Below are positions 48,819 through 59,816 of a DNA stretch of 64,000 nucleotides, piece by piece (position 1 is the first letter of the stretch; every line of letters begins with the position of its first letter). The stretch covers positions 64,879,755 to 64,943,754 of the forward strand of contig OX393551.1 of the NCBI GenBank assembly GCA_947650365.1, in the 5' to 3' direction. The notes beneath the pieces were generated by a model that was given only the letters and a program-made list of their open reading frames with translations, was not told where the DNA came from and did no database searches. This stretch comes from Chamaelirium japonicum. Its lineage: Eukaryota; Streptophyta; Magnoliopsida; Liliales; Melanthiaceae. The position numbers were made by a program, and so were the translations under genes.

Positions 48819-49060
48819 GAGCATCTCCAACCAACTCCCAATTAAAGAAGCTCCCATCCTACATGGCATCTTTGGGAAGCTCCCATCCCACATGGCATCA
48901 TCTAATTTTGTCTTGTAGTAAAAAATATCTCCAACTGGCTCCTTATACCCATCCTAAATGGTGATAGGAGTCAATGTTTTTCTCCACCAACTCTTATCCC
49001 ATGTGGCAGATGAAAGGGGGATGGGAGCTGGAGATAGGAAGGAGTTGGTTGGAGATGCTC
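48819..49060. mobile_element. MITE with GAGCATCTCCAACC ends
   Basis: GAGCATCTCCAACCAACTCC at the left matches GGAGTTGGTTGGAGATGCTC at the right exactly as a 20-bp inverted repeat. ATGGGAG/CTCCCAT blocks also mirror inside. This end sequence is common in plant MITEs. Confidence 0.88.
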
Positions 49061-49481
49061 AAACATCAGAGAATCAGATAGGTTAAAGCCACAGCCATTC
49101 ATTTGGGGCTGAGTGTCCGTCCTTTTGCCGACATTTGGGACTGAGTGTGATTCCCGATCGGGCTGGGGGTAACAGATTGTTGTGGTTCAGTTTCGGCCTT
49201 ACCTTATTTTGATCCTATGAGATTATAACCGGCCTCATAGGGTCCTGTGCCATTATTATATGCTGATGTGACATCATGATATTAATCACAGGTCAGAAAA
49301 ATGAGGAGATGGTGGAGAGGGTTCCAGTGATATAGGGTTGAAGATGGGGGAAAGAGGTTGGAGATGTGGTGTGTTTATAAAAGAGCAGATGTACAGAGAG
49401 TTTATGAATTGAAGAAAGCTGGGATGTGTTGAAATTTTGGGTGTGAAGAGAGAACCATGCATGAGGTGTTAGTTGAATTTT
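49061..49481. other. Intergenic, no supported gene
   Basis: Nothing recognised. Confidence 0.5.
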
Positions 49482-50167
49482 TGTAACATCCGCCCCAAAC
49501 ACACCAGATATTGTCCGCTTTGTCCATGCCCACACGAGAACTTTCCAGGAGGTCACCCAATATAGTACTATTCTCGCCCAAGCATGCTTAACTATGGAGT
49601 TCTTATGAAATCCATAACGGCGCACGATTTTAAAATACGTCTTCTATATTTAGGAGAAAAAATTATATAAGTAACTCAGGTTCTCCTTCTCTCTAGGTGA
49701 TGTGGAGCTAACTTATGGCCTTGGAGACCTCATCTCATCCATCTTAGCATCATAGTCTCAGGAGTCTTGGCTATTGGATCTTAGTCGTCACAATCCACCC
49801 CCCTTAAGGGGCTACATATTCATGTGTACGGCTAGACCCCTCCCATCGTGAGAAGAACCGACTTTGATACCCTTTTATAATATTTGCCCCAAACACATAA
49901 AATATTATCTGCTTTGCCCATACCCGCATGAGGACTACCTAGTACGTCACCCATCTTAGTACTACTCTGGCCCGAGCACGCTTAATTACAGAGTTCTTAC
50001 GAAATCTGTAACGATGGACGGTTTTATATAAGTAGCTCACAATCTCCTTCTTTCTAGGTGATGTGAGGGTAACTCATGGCCTTGGACACTTCATCTCATC
50101 CATTATTGCATCACAGCCTCTGTAGTCTTAGCTATTAGCTATTGGCTATTGGATTTTGGTCGTCATA
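49482..50167 (-). mobile_element. Complete Cassandra TRIM with 5S rRNA-like LTRs
   Basis: On the minus strand the 5' LTR is 50167-49876, followed by GGGTATCAAAGTCGG (Met-tRNA PBS type), then a ~80-bp interior ending in a purine run AAGGGGGGTGGA, and the 3' LTR 49792-49482. Exact 5-bp duplications ATTTT flank it (49477-49481, 50168-50172). Each LTR holds a 5S rRNA-derived block with pol III internal promoter sequence (GTTAAGCATGCTTGGGCGAG and GGGTGACCTCCTGG in the 3' LTR; more diverged in the 5' LTR). Cassandra is a known non-coding plant family with exactly this feature. Confidence 0.93.
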
Positions 50168-51180
50168 ATTTTCTTTGAGCATAACTTTTCTAACCTCTAT
50201 ATTTTTTTCAAAAAAAATCTCTTATAACAGCATGATGAAATCGCATGGGCGGTGCAGAAGCGTATAAATCACGAACACCTAGAAAGGAGTGGATAGGTGA
50301 TACAACTAAATATGCCCAATTAGAAAATGCACTAAGATGGATTTTTATTTTTACATGCCCTTGTGAGTTTCTAACACATAATCTTAAAAATTCTCAAGTG
50401 TAAATCAATAATATTTGAAGAAGCATTCAACATAAGACAAGATTTTTTTGTGGTTCGAGCGATTTCCAATTCCACCCCTATCCCTTGCTAGGATTATGCA
50501 TTATATGAGATAAGAGTCTACAAGACTCGACTCACCCAACCCGACGATTGTGTAGCCCCCCGCTTCATCTTGCATTTCCATGAGTACGTTGCTCGATATC
50601 CACTAGCGTCTACCAGATCCGGTCCACCGATCGGCCATTTGCACTCACACTCGTGCCCATGACTCAATACATTGAGTTGCTCACGTCTCCTTTTCATGAA
50701 AGTGACTCCGATTGTCCGACCTCAATCTAATCTGACACACGGATCAGATGCCACGAACCCGATGGTTCGATGTCCCCTTCGAAGGAGGCAATGCCCTCCA
50801 AATGGCTAAACACCATCAAATATAGAAGATGGTGATCAGTGATGGCTCCTAGGGTTTCCTATATATGTGAATTCAATACATACAATAGGAAAGCTCTGGA
50901 TGAATATTTCTAAAGAAATCGGAAATAAAACTAAAGAAAAATAGAAATGAGAAATCATAAAAATCCTAGATGGTGATCTAGGTTTTCTCTTGAAAACCGC
51001 ATCCCAAATGATATCTCTCTACTCTTCTCCTTTGGTGGCAACAATAAAAAAATTTCCCCAAAAAATTCACCAACAATTCTTCCCGAAAAATTCAGCAACA
51101 ATTCCTCTTGAAAAATTCTATCACCAAAAGGATCCAACTAAAGAGGCAAGGAGGCTTATTTATACATAGCCTCTACCACT
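50168..51180. other. Intergenic, possible LTR debris
   Basis: The text at 50420-50830 has the style of a retrotransposon LTR, but no ends were found. Confidence 0.4.
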
Positions 51181-51455
51181 AAATTGTCTGAATAGTTGTT
51201 CGGACAGTTTAGCTTGGGAGTCCAAACAACTGTTCAAACGCCAGACTCAAAGGCTGTTACCAGCTTTAGACCATAAGAACAATTGTTTGGAAACCCTGTG
51301 GACCATGAGCCAGGTTGGTTGGATAAACTAGACTTGGTTCGACATGAAACAAAAGCGTCCGAACAATTGTTCGGACGTTTCACCTAGGCTTCGGAAACTA
51401 TTGTTTGAATGATCATAAGGACAACTCCATCCGAACAATGGTTTGGACGACCATG
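51181..51455. repeat. Cluster of six ~20-bp quasi-palindromes
   Basis: Modules of the type GTCCGAACAATTGTTCGGAC recur irregularly at about 51186, 51220, 51275, 51356, 51389 and 51430. The copy at 51356-51377 is a perfect 22-bp palindrome. Between them the sequence is unrelated. Confidence 0.8.
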
Positions 51456-53300
51456 TGATCGATTCTGCACTTAGAGATTTCTAAGTCAGAACTGCCTGCG
51501 ATACTGGTCCACCTACTCTGACTAACCCCAAACATCAATAAGTATAAAACACGATAAAGATATGATCGATACACCGATGTATGCAAATTTGATGAAATCA
51601 TGCAAGTGCTAAATTAAATCCTATATAAGTTTCAGGGGCATTGCTCCCGAGCTCCCACCCGCGGGTGGTGTTGTCCCTTGGACCAATATGAGCTCATCGG
51701 GGAGCTCAACCCCTATATGCGTAGTGTACGTTGGTCCGACCCAGGGCACACAGTACACCCGGTTAGTACTAATGCCTACATGGAGCAAATATATTAATGG
51801 CTACCTAAAGTGTCTAAGTTCTTTATCTTTGTCTTTAATGGATATTCTGATAGACATGATGAAGTATGAGCATGGAGTTTTTTATCTGTATCTTTCTCTA
51901 AAGCTTCATTTGGAATTATTCTCTGACACTTAGGAATTAGGACTCAAGATTCACTTATAACTCGATTTTTACAACACTTTGTCCAAGTTATCCGATCAGC
52001 CAAATTGTGCCAAAAACACACTACTCTAAATATGCTAACATATTCCAACCTCATGAAACCTAATTAGTCCCAAACACGAGTTCGTTGCACTGACTTGATT
52101 TTCATATTTGGGTGACCTCTGGCCAAGTGATGGGGAAAGTGCTTCCGATGACATCTGCCTAGGGTTCCACATAATGTAAGTAGGTGGAAATTTTGGTGAT
52201 CTTAGATAAATGAATGGTGAAAGCAAAACCTCGCGACCTCTCGACTACAACATAGAAATAAAATTCCAATGACCATCAACAAGGATAAAAGATTTATGCA
52301 TATGAAGTTGAAATGCTTGGTTGATATTTAAGCATTCCAATGATGACCCATTGCAACATGTTTATCATAGTAAATGCATTATCAGGAAATGACAAAAGAT
52401 TTATGCTCAAATACAGAAAGTATGATCAACATGATATGATCGGATACTCGAGATTGAGGCTTTACTGGTAGTCTCGGTGTTAGGTGGTCTACTTTAGGAT
52501 AGACTACAAAATTCGATTTCAAACTACAAAATGTGGATTGAGTTCAAGATTCAAGATCGTTGTTGCTTATCATATAGAGACGTATGCGTCAGTGGAACTT
52601 CGATACCAAATTTATATGTCAACCATACTCTCCACTCTCTACATTCTACAATGTTTACGTTACAACTCAGCATTCAACAGTGCAACCACATATTGATTAT
52701 TAACAGAAAACTTTACACTGCAAAAGAATCCCACATAGGAGTTAGTTTGATTTTATTTATAGTACAGTAACACTTGAGTGCTCATGCATGTTTAGTTATT
52801 TATAATTCTAAAATAAAGTTATTTCTACTTTACTATTGGGACTCATAGGAGGTATAGAGTTGGATCAATTGGTAATAGACATGAAAGATTACATTTGCAT
52901 GTAAAATATATGCACACATACCATTCTTGATTTACATCATTGGGAGTACTAATAATCGTGACCATGCATGGGACCTATCTAGATATGTGTTGTAACAACC
53001 ACCATAATTTAATATTGGTATGCTCAATGGACAATATTATTTTAGATATGCTGTTTATAATTTCGAGGGTAAATGTTTGAGCTCATAAAGTTTATAGTGC
53101 CTAAATTTATCATAAACTATATAGTCTAAGTGTCTTTTAGGTGGGCTTATATAGATAAGATGTTAAGATTATTCACTGTCAGATCATGGATAAACGGTGT
53201 TAGTCAGACCCACTAAGTTAACAGAGTCATGTGCATGGATAGGTCTATAACACGTCTCTTGGTCAAACATTGGGTCATGTAGTGAACCTAGCCTAAATGC
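51456..53300. other. Intergenic, AT-rich, no supported gene
   Basis: No protein domain, RNA gene or complete repeat was recognised. Confidence 0.5.
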
Positions 53301-53333
53301 GGGTGTGGGCATCGAAATTAGCCCACGGATTGG

Positions 53334-53570
53334 ACCCGACCCGCATGCGAAACCTGGCCCACACACAACGGCCCGCATGCGAAACCTGGCCCACACACAA
53401 CGGTCCGCATGCGAAATCAGCCCGCACACAACGGCCCACCTGCGAACTCAGCCCGCACACAACGGCCCGCATGCGAACTCGGCCCGCACACAACGGCCCG
53501 CATGCGAACTCAGCTCGCGCACAACGGCCCGCATGCGAGCTCAGCTCGTGCACAACGGTCCGTAAATAAA
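53334..53570 (+). repeat. 31-32 bp minisatellite, about 8 units
   Basis: The unit contains GGCCCGCATGCGAA and CACACAACG. It lies in the 5' part of the long LTR. Confidence 0.88.
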
Positions 53571-54102
53571 ACGGACCAGACTCGAAGCAAACGGGCCCCA
53601 CCGGACCCGAAACCCAAGCTCAAAAAGGGGGCCCACCGGCTCCCCCTTCATGGAAAACCGTGCCCCTCCCTATGGGGAGGTGTGGCCGGTCATGAAGGAA
53701 AGAAAAGAAAAAGAAAAAGAAAAAAAAAAGAAAAAGAAAAGAAAAGAAAAAAAATCCAAACCGCCTCGATGCGGGGGGAGGTGGCGTGGATGTCTACACA
53801 ACCGTAGATCCACGACGATCCCTCGATCCGACGGACAAGATGATGTCGTGTCGCCATGCGATCCGAAAGTGCAAAGATGACAACTCAATCTTCAAAGATC
53901 AAGTCACATCTTGCCCGTAACCACCCCAACCAAAAAGGAAGGGATCAATGTTGTTCCCCCCAAATAAGGGAACAATATCTTGATGGTTATGGGGGAGAGA
54001 TATTGGATGAAACAAAAAGATTTCAGCCATATCTCTCCCAACCTCCCCCCTTTGCCTATAAATAGAGGGGATGGGGGAAGGCATCAAGGGTCGGAAAAGC
54101 TG

Positions 54103-55800
54103 AAGACGAAAGGGCTCTGCAAGAGTAGCTCTAACGCTTGAAGACCGAAGGCTTCACGAGGCACTGCAAGCACGTCCTACGGGAATACTTGGCCCTTTAA
54201 GTTCTCATCAACGTGAAGACCTTGCACTCGAAGATCAAAACTTCGACTCCTTGCACAAAGAAGAAAGCTTGGAGAAGAAGACCCGGAGTCGTCGTCATCC
54301 CGACTTCTCTAACGATCTTCATCAACTCCGAAGAAGCCATAAGCAAAGGCCGGAGAAGAAGATCGAAGCCGATAATACCCGTCGTCTTCAACAAAGGCGT
54401 CGACTCCTCGCACGAAGAAGAATGCTTGGAGAAGAAGGCCTGAAGCCGGTGCTACCCCTGCCGTCTTCATCAACAAAAGCCGACGCTACAACCGTCCCAT
54501 AAAGATCGGTGCCATCCCCGCCGTTTTCATCAACAAAAGCCGACGCTACAACCATCGCATAGAGATCGGTGCTAACCCGCCATCTCCAAAAGAAGCATTC
54601 AACTCCGATCAAGACAAATACGCCCGGAGAAGAAACCGACACCACAATCGCGCCAGTCGGAAAAGCTGAAGACGAAAGGGCTCTGCAAGAGAAGCTCTAA
54701 TGCTTGAAGACCGAAGGCTTCACGAGGCACGGCAAGCATGTCCTACGGGAATACTTGGCCCTTTAAGTCCTCATCAATGTGAAGAACTTGCACTCGAAGA
54801 TCAAAACTTCGATTCCTTGCACGAAGAAGAAAGCTTGGAGAAGAAGACCCGGAGTCGTCGTCATCCCGACTTCTCCAACGATCTTCATCAACTCCGAAGA
54901 AGCCATAAGCAAAGGCCGGAGAAGAAGATCGGAGCCGACAATACCCGTCGTCTTCAACAAAGGCGTCGACTCCTCGCACGAAGAAGAAGGCCTGAAGAAG
55001 AAAGCCTGAAGCCGGTGCTACCCCTGCCGTCTTCATCAACAAAAGCCGACGCTACAACCGTCGCATGAAGATCGGTGCCATCCCCGCCATCTTCATCAAC
55101 AAAAGCCGACGCTACAACCGTCGCATAGAGATCGGTGCTACACCCGCCATCTCCAAAAGAAGCCTTTAACTCCGATCAAGCCAAATATGCCCGGAGAAGA
55201 AACCGACACCACAATCGCGCCAGTTCGAAGGCTGAAGACGAAAGGGCTCCACAAGAGAAGCTCCAACGCTTGAAGACCGAAGGCTTCACGAGGCACGACA
55301 AGCACGTCCTACAGGAATACTTGGCCCTTCAAGTCCTCATCAACGTGAAGACCTTGCACTCGAAGATCAAAGCTTCGACTCCTCGCACGAAGAAGAAAGC
55401 TTGGAGCAGAAGATCCGGAGTCGTCGTCACCCCGACTTCTCCAACGATCTTCATCAACTCCGAAGACGCCATAAGCAAAGGCCGGAGAAGAAGATCGAAG
55501 CCAACAACACCCGTCGTCTTCAACAAAGGCGTCGACTCCTCGCACGAAGAAGAAAGCTTGGAGAAGAAGGCCTGAAGCCGGTACTACCCTTACCGTCTTC
55601 GTCAACAAAAGCCGACGCTACAACCGTCGCACGAAGATCGGTGTTACCCCCACTATCTTCATCAACGAAAAGCCGACGCTACAACCGTCGCACAGAGATC
55701 GGTACTACCCTCGCCATCTTCAAAAGAAACCTTCGACTCCGCTCACGCCAAAGAAGCTCGGAGAAGAAGAAAAGTCAAGCCGATGCCACAACCGTCGAGG
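54103..55800 (+). repeat. Three tandem ~565-bp units
   Basis: GAAGACGAAAGGGCTC begins units at about 54103, 54668 and 55233. Each carries a CTTGCACTCGAAGATCAAA block and one to several sub-repeats of GCCGACGCTACAACCGTCGC. The repeated frames (MKTLHSKIK-type) recur in each unit. Confidence 0.88.
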
Positions 55801-56525
55801 AAGCCGGAAGAATAAAGAAGCCCTGAAGAAATAGCCATCGCCGTTCGAGAAGAAGATCGAGTCAAAGCTAAAGCCAAAGCCAACGCAAGAAGCCAAAGCA
55901 AACACACCGGTAAAGCCCGCGCCAAAGCAACGCACGTGCCAAAGCCAAGCAACTACGACGGTCATGAGCAAAGCACCGCACATTCTAGCTGATACGACGT
56001 GAAGTCCGGAAGAACTAAAGCATCGCAAGCCTCTACCCGTCTACGTTCAAGCGCAAGCGCCAAAGCAAAGCAAAAACCAGAGCCACACCAAAGCAACGCC
56101 AAAGCCGAAAGCCAAAGCCAAAGCCAACGCCAAAAGCACGATCGACGCCGCGAACCGACGATCAAGGACGCCGAGGTCTAGCAAGGATCGAGGAAGACAC
56201 GAAGACCGAGGAATGAAGCCTAAAACCTTCCTAGCCGAGAAAGCGCGAAGCACGGACGGGACAAAATCAACGGCCGATATTCCTTAGCCTCTCAAGAAAC
56301 CCTCACCCTGTAAAGACCTCTGTCCTGGGCAACCCCTTCAGAGCTCTCGCACGAATACCACGTGGAGACGTGGATCAAAGGGACCCTCCAGAGGATCTCT
56401 CCCACAATCTCCTGATCAAATATTCGCTGCACCCGGACTCGCCACACCCGAGCCCCCGAGTCCCGGCATCTGTAATCTTCGTGTGCTCGCAATAAAGACG
56501 ACCCGTATCTTTTTCTGCGCATACA

Positions 56526-57490
56526 CTGGGTTTAGCCTATTATATAATAACTAGCTAGTTTTCGAGCCCATATGCAGTTTCAGTATTTGCAAAGGGTGAA
56601 TAAGGGGTTATGGCCCTATACGTATGATCATGGCCCCCTCTCCACCCTAGTCCAATCGTTTCTCCTCATCCGTACTCCATCATGTGTGAGATACAACTTC
56701 GAATGTCTAGTGCTTGGAGTGAAAGACAGAAGGTTTACACATTTGATAATCTTTCTGCATCGTGTATTGTTATTATCCATAGAAATGGATTCATATTGCT
56801 CCAATTCTTCTTCGATCTACATAAGGTCATGGATGTCAGGATTTCGGATTATGCAATCTAAGAATACCATCAATGGCAAAATTGAAAGTTTTCTCGAGGT
56901 GGGAGAGATTCCTCTGAAGAAATGTTGAAGGAATAATTGTGTGTAACAAATAGGGGCAACAAGTTAATTAATAAGGAGGATTATCAAAATGATTGGTTAT
57001 ATAAATCTCTCGAATTAGCCTTAATGTTCTAAATTCTCGATCGAATTCTTTGTTCATCTCTTGCACAAGTTTGATAAAAGCCATCTTAATTATTCATACA
57101 AGAAAACATCGCTCATTTCAATCAATTATCTAAAAAAATATATCGAATTATCCAACTTGGATAACTAGATATTTTCCAATCATTGAATTTCCCACAAAAC
57201 TTTCTAAAATTCCAAAGATAACGTATTTTAATTTTTTTTTATTGACAATGAAGTCTAAACCTCATAGCAAGCTAGTAGATCATGACCTAATACTCCGAGC
57301 TCGACTCCTCTTCACAACCGCATTCATTCAATAATTACTGCTAAGGACCTCAACGTCCACTACTCATGCATAACCAATCATGATGTTGATGCATGCATGA
57401 ATCGCATTATGGTCGTTCGTGCATGTGTGACGTGTACTAGAGCCTTGATCTACATATTATTACCGGATGAATGTGTTTTTAGAGATAGTT
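56526..57490. other. Spacer between two opposed long LTRs
   Basis: AT-rich. An ORF at 56572-56928 (118 codons) has no recognised similarity. No gene supported. Confidence 0.5.
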
Positions 57491-57495
57491 AGGTG

Positions 57496-59634
57496 TGTGT
57501 GCGCGAAAAAAGGATGCGGGTCGTCTTTATTGCGAACACACGAGATTACAAGGGTGGCCGGGACCGAGGGCTCGGGTGTGGCGAGTCCGGGTGCGGCGAG
57601 TGTTGATCGGGGGATTGTGGGAGAGATCCTCTGGAGGGTCCCTTTGATCCGCGTCTCCACATGGTATTCGTGTGAGAGCTTTAAAGGGGTTGCCCAGGAC
57701 AGAGGTCTTTACAAGGTGAGGGTTTTATAGAGGCTAGGGAATATCCACTGTTTCTTTGGTCCCTTCCGTGCTTCGCGCTTCCTCGGCTAGGGGGGGTCTT
57801 CAGCTTTGTTCCTCGGTCTTCGTGTCTTCCTCGCTCCTTGCTTGACCTCGGCATCCTTGATCGTCGGTTCACAGCGTCGATCGTGCTTTTAGCGTTGGCT
57901 TTGGCTTTTGGCTTTCGACCTTGGCTTGGCTTTGGCGTAGCTCTGGATTTTGCTTTGCTTTGGCGCTTGCGCTTGGACGTAGAAGGGGGGAGACTTGCAG
58001 TGTTTTCGTTCTACCGGACTTCGCGTCGTATTAGCTAGAACGTGCGGTGCTTTTGCTCGTGACCGGCGTAGTCGCTTGGCTTTGGCACTTGCGTTGCTTT
58101 GGCGCTGGCTTTACCGAAGCTTTTGCTTTGGCTTCTTGCATGGGCTTTGGCTTCAGCGTCAACTCGGTTTTCTCCTCGAACGACGTGGGCTACTTCTTCA
58201 ATGCTTCTGGCTTTCTCGACGGTTTAGGTGTCGGCTAGACTTTGCTTCTTCTCCGGGCGTCTTTGGCTTGATCAGAGTCAAAGGGTACTCTTGAAGATGG
58301 CAGGGGTAGCACCGATCTCCGTGCGACGGTTGTAGCGCTAACTTTACTTCGAAGGCGACGGGTGTAGCGACGCTTCGGGTGTCCTCTCCAAGCTTTCTTC
58401 TTCGTGGATGGAGCGGGCGTTTGTCGAAGGCGGGGTGATGACGCTTCGGTCTTCTTCTCCGGGCTTTTGGGCTTGATCGGAGTCGAAGGTTTGTTGGAGC
58501 CGACGGGGTAGTGCCGCTCCGAGCTTCTTCTCCGGGCTTTGGAGCTTGATCGGAGTTGAAGGTTTGTTGGAGCTGACGGGGTAGTGTAGCTCCGAGCTTC
58601 TTCTCCGGGCTTTGGAGCTTGATCGGAGTCGAAGGTTTGTTGGAGCCGACGGGGTAGTACCGCTCCGAGCTTCTTTTCCGGCCTTTACTTCTGGCGTCTT
58701 CGGAGTCGAAGGGTCTTCTTCTCCGAGCTTTCTTCTTCGTGCACGGAGTCGAAGGCTTGATCTTCTTGTGCAAGGGTCTTCACGTTGATGAGGGCTTTCA
58801 GTGGACTAAGCCGGTCCCGAAGGGATAGGCTTGCCCGTGCCTCATGAAGCCTTGGGTCGATGAAGAAGCGTCTCCTCTTCTGCAGAGCTCCCTCGCTTCG
58901 TCTTCAGCTTGCCATTTTTTCGACCCTTTGAGCCTTCCCCCTCCCCCTCTATTTATAGGCAAAGGGGGAGGGGAGAGATATGGGAAGTTTTAATTTTAAA
59001 TCCCTTTCATATCTCCCCCATAATTGCTCGAGATTTATTCTTCAATTGAAGAGAGGAATAAGCATTTATTTGCTTTCCTTTTCTGGCGGGGCAATTATGG
59101 CTCATCCTTTTTAGATTTATCTCGAATCTTGCACATAAAAATCAATGGCGACCCGACTCTTCTTCTTGTTCGTCGGATCGAGGGATCGACGTAGATCCAC
59201 GTGTGGGTAGACGTCATGCGCAACTTTTCCCCGCGCATGGCGGTATTTCTTTCCTTTTTCTTCTTTTTTTTTCTTTCCTTTCTTTCCTTTTCTTTTCTTT
59301 CCTTTTCTTTCTTTCCTTTTCTTTCTTTCCCTTTTCTTTTCTTTCCTTTTCTTTCTTTCCCTTTTCTTTTCTTTCCTTTGCAGGGCCGGCCGGCCCCATG
59401 GGGTTCGGATCCCTAATAGGGGCCGGCCTCCCCATGGGGTTCGGGTCCCTAGTAGGGGCCGGCCGGGTGGGCCCCGCTTGAGGGTGGGCCCGCCGGCCCC
59501 TTATTGGGCGCGAGTCGGGTCCGGGTCCGCATTGGTGCGTGCTAGTCGGGTCCGAGTCGGAGTGCGCATCGGGTTTGTATCCGCGTAGGTGCACGCCAGT
59601 CGGGTTCGGGTTAGACACAATTTGTGTGTCTACA
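57496..59634 (-). mobile_element. Solo long LTR, minus strand, with perfect TSD
   Basis: On the minus strand it starts TGTAGACACACAAATTGTG (59634) and ends TTCGCGCACACA (57496). Exact AGGTG duplications flank it (57491-57495, 59635-59639). It has GCCTATAAATAGAGGGGG on the minus strand near 58955 and a GCAATAAAGACGACCC signal near 57525. A TTTCTTTTCC-rich tract (59245-59378) corresponds to the A/G tract of the + copy. Only about one unit of the 565-bp block is present. Confidence 0.88.
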
Positions 59635-59639
59635 AGGTG

Positions 59640-59766
59640 GTTAGAGGTTGCTAGATATCTAACAACCTAACCCCTTCTTAGAACTTGTATAAATACCATA
59701 TTGTGGATGATAATATTAGAGATATTGAGTTTAGTCACTTTGAAGCAACGCTTTGAGGATGGAGGT

Positions 59767-59816
<50 letters not shown>

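Larger units (their letters stand above)
53303..56525 (+). mobile_element. Very long gypsy-type LTR, + copy, 5' end unclear
   Basis: It is the same family as the solo LTR 57496-59634 in opposite orientation. In order it has a 31-32 bp minisatellite (53334-53570), an A/G-rich tract (53693-53755), GCCTATAAATAGAGGGG (TATA box near 54055), a 565-bp triplicated block, a GCCAAAGC-rich stretch, and GCAATAAAGACGACCC (polyadenylation-type signal at 56489-56495), ending near GCGCATACA. No TSD was found. Open frames in it follow the repeats and have no recognised homology. Confidence 0.7.

Noticed and set aside
49531-49605. A genuine 5S rRNA gene
   Set aside because: Only the 3' part of the 5S sequence matches and it lies inside a Cassandra LTR.
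53297-55826. Family of ORFs such as MKTLHSKIK and MRNQPAHNG repeats as protein genes
   Set aside because: They follow minisatellite and 565-bp tandem units in an LTR, occur in two or three frames, and have no domain.
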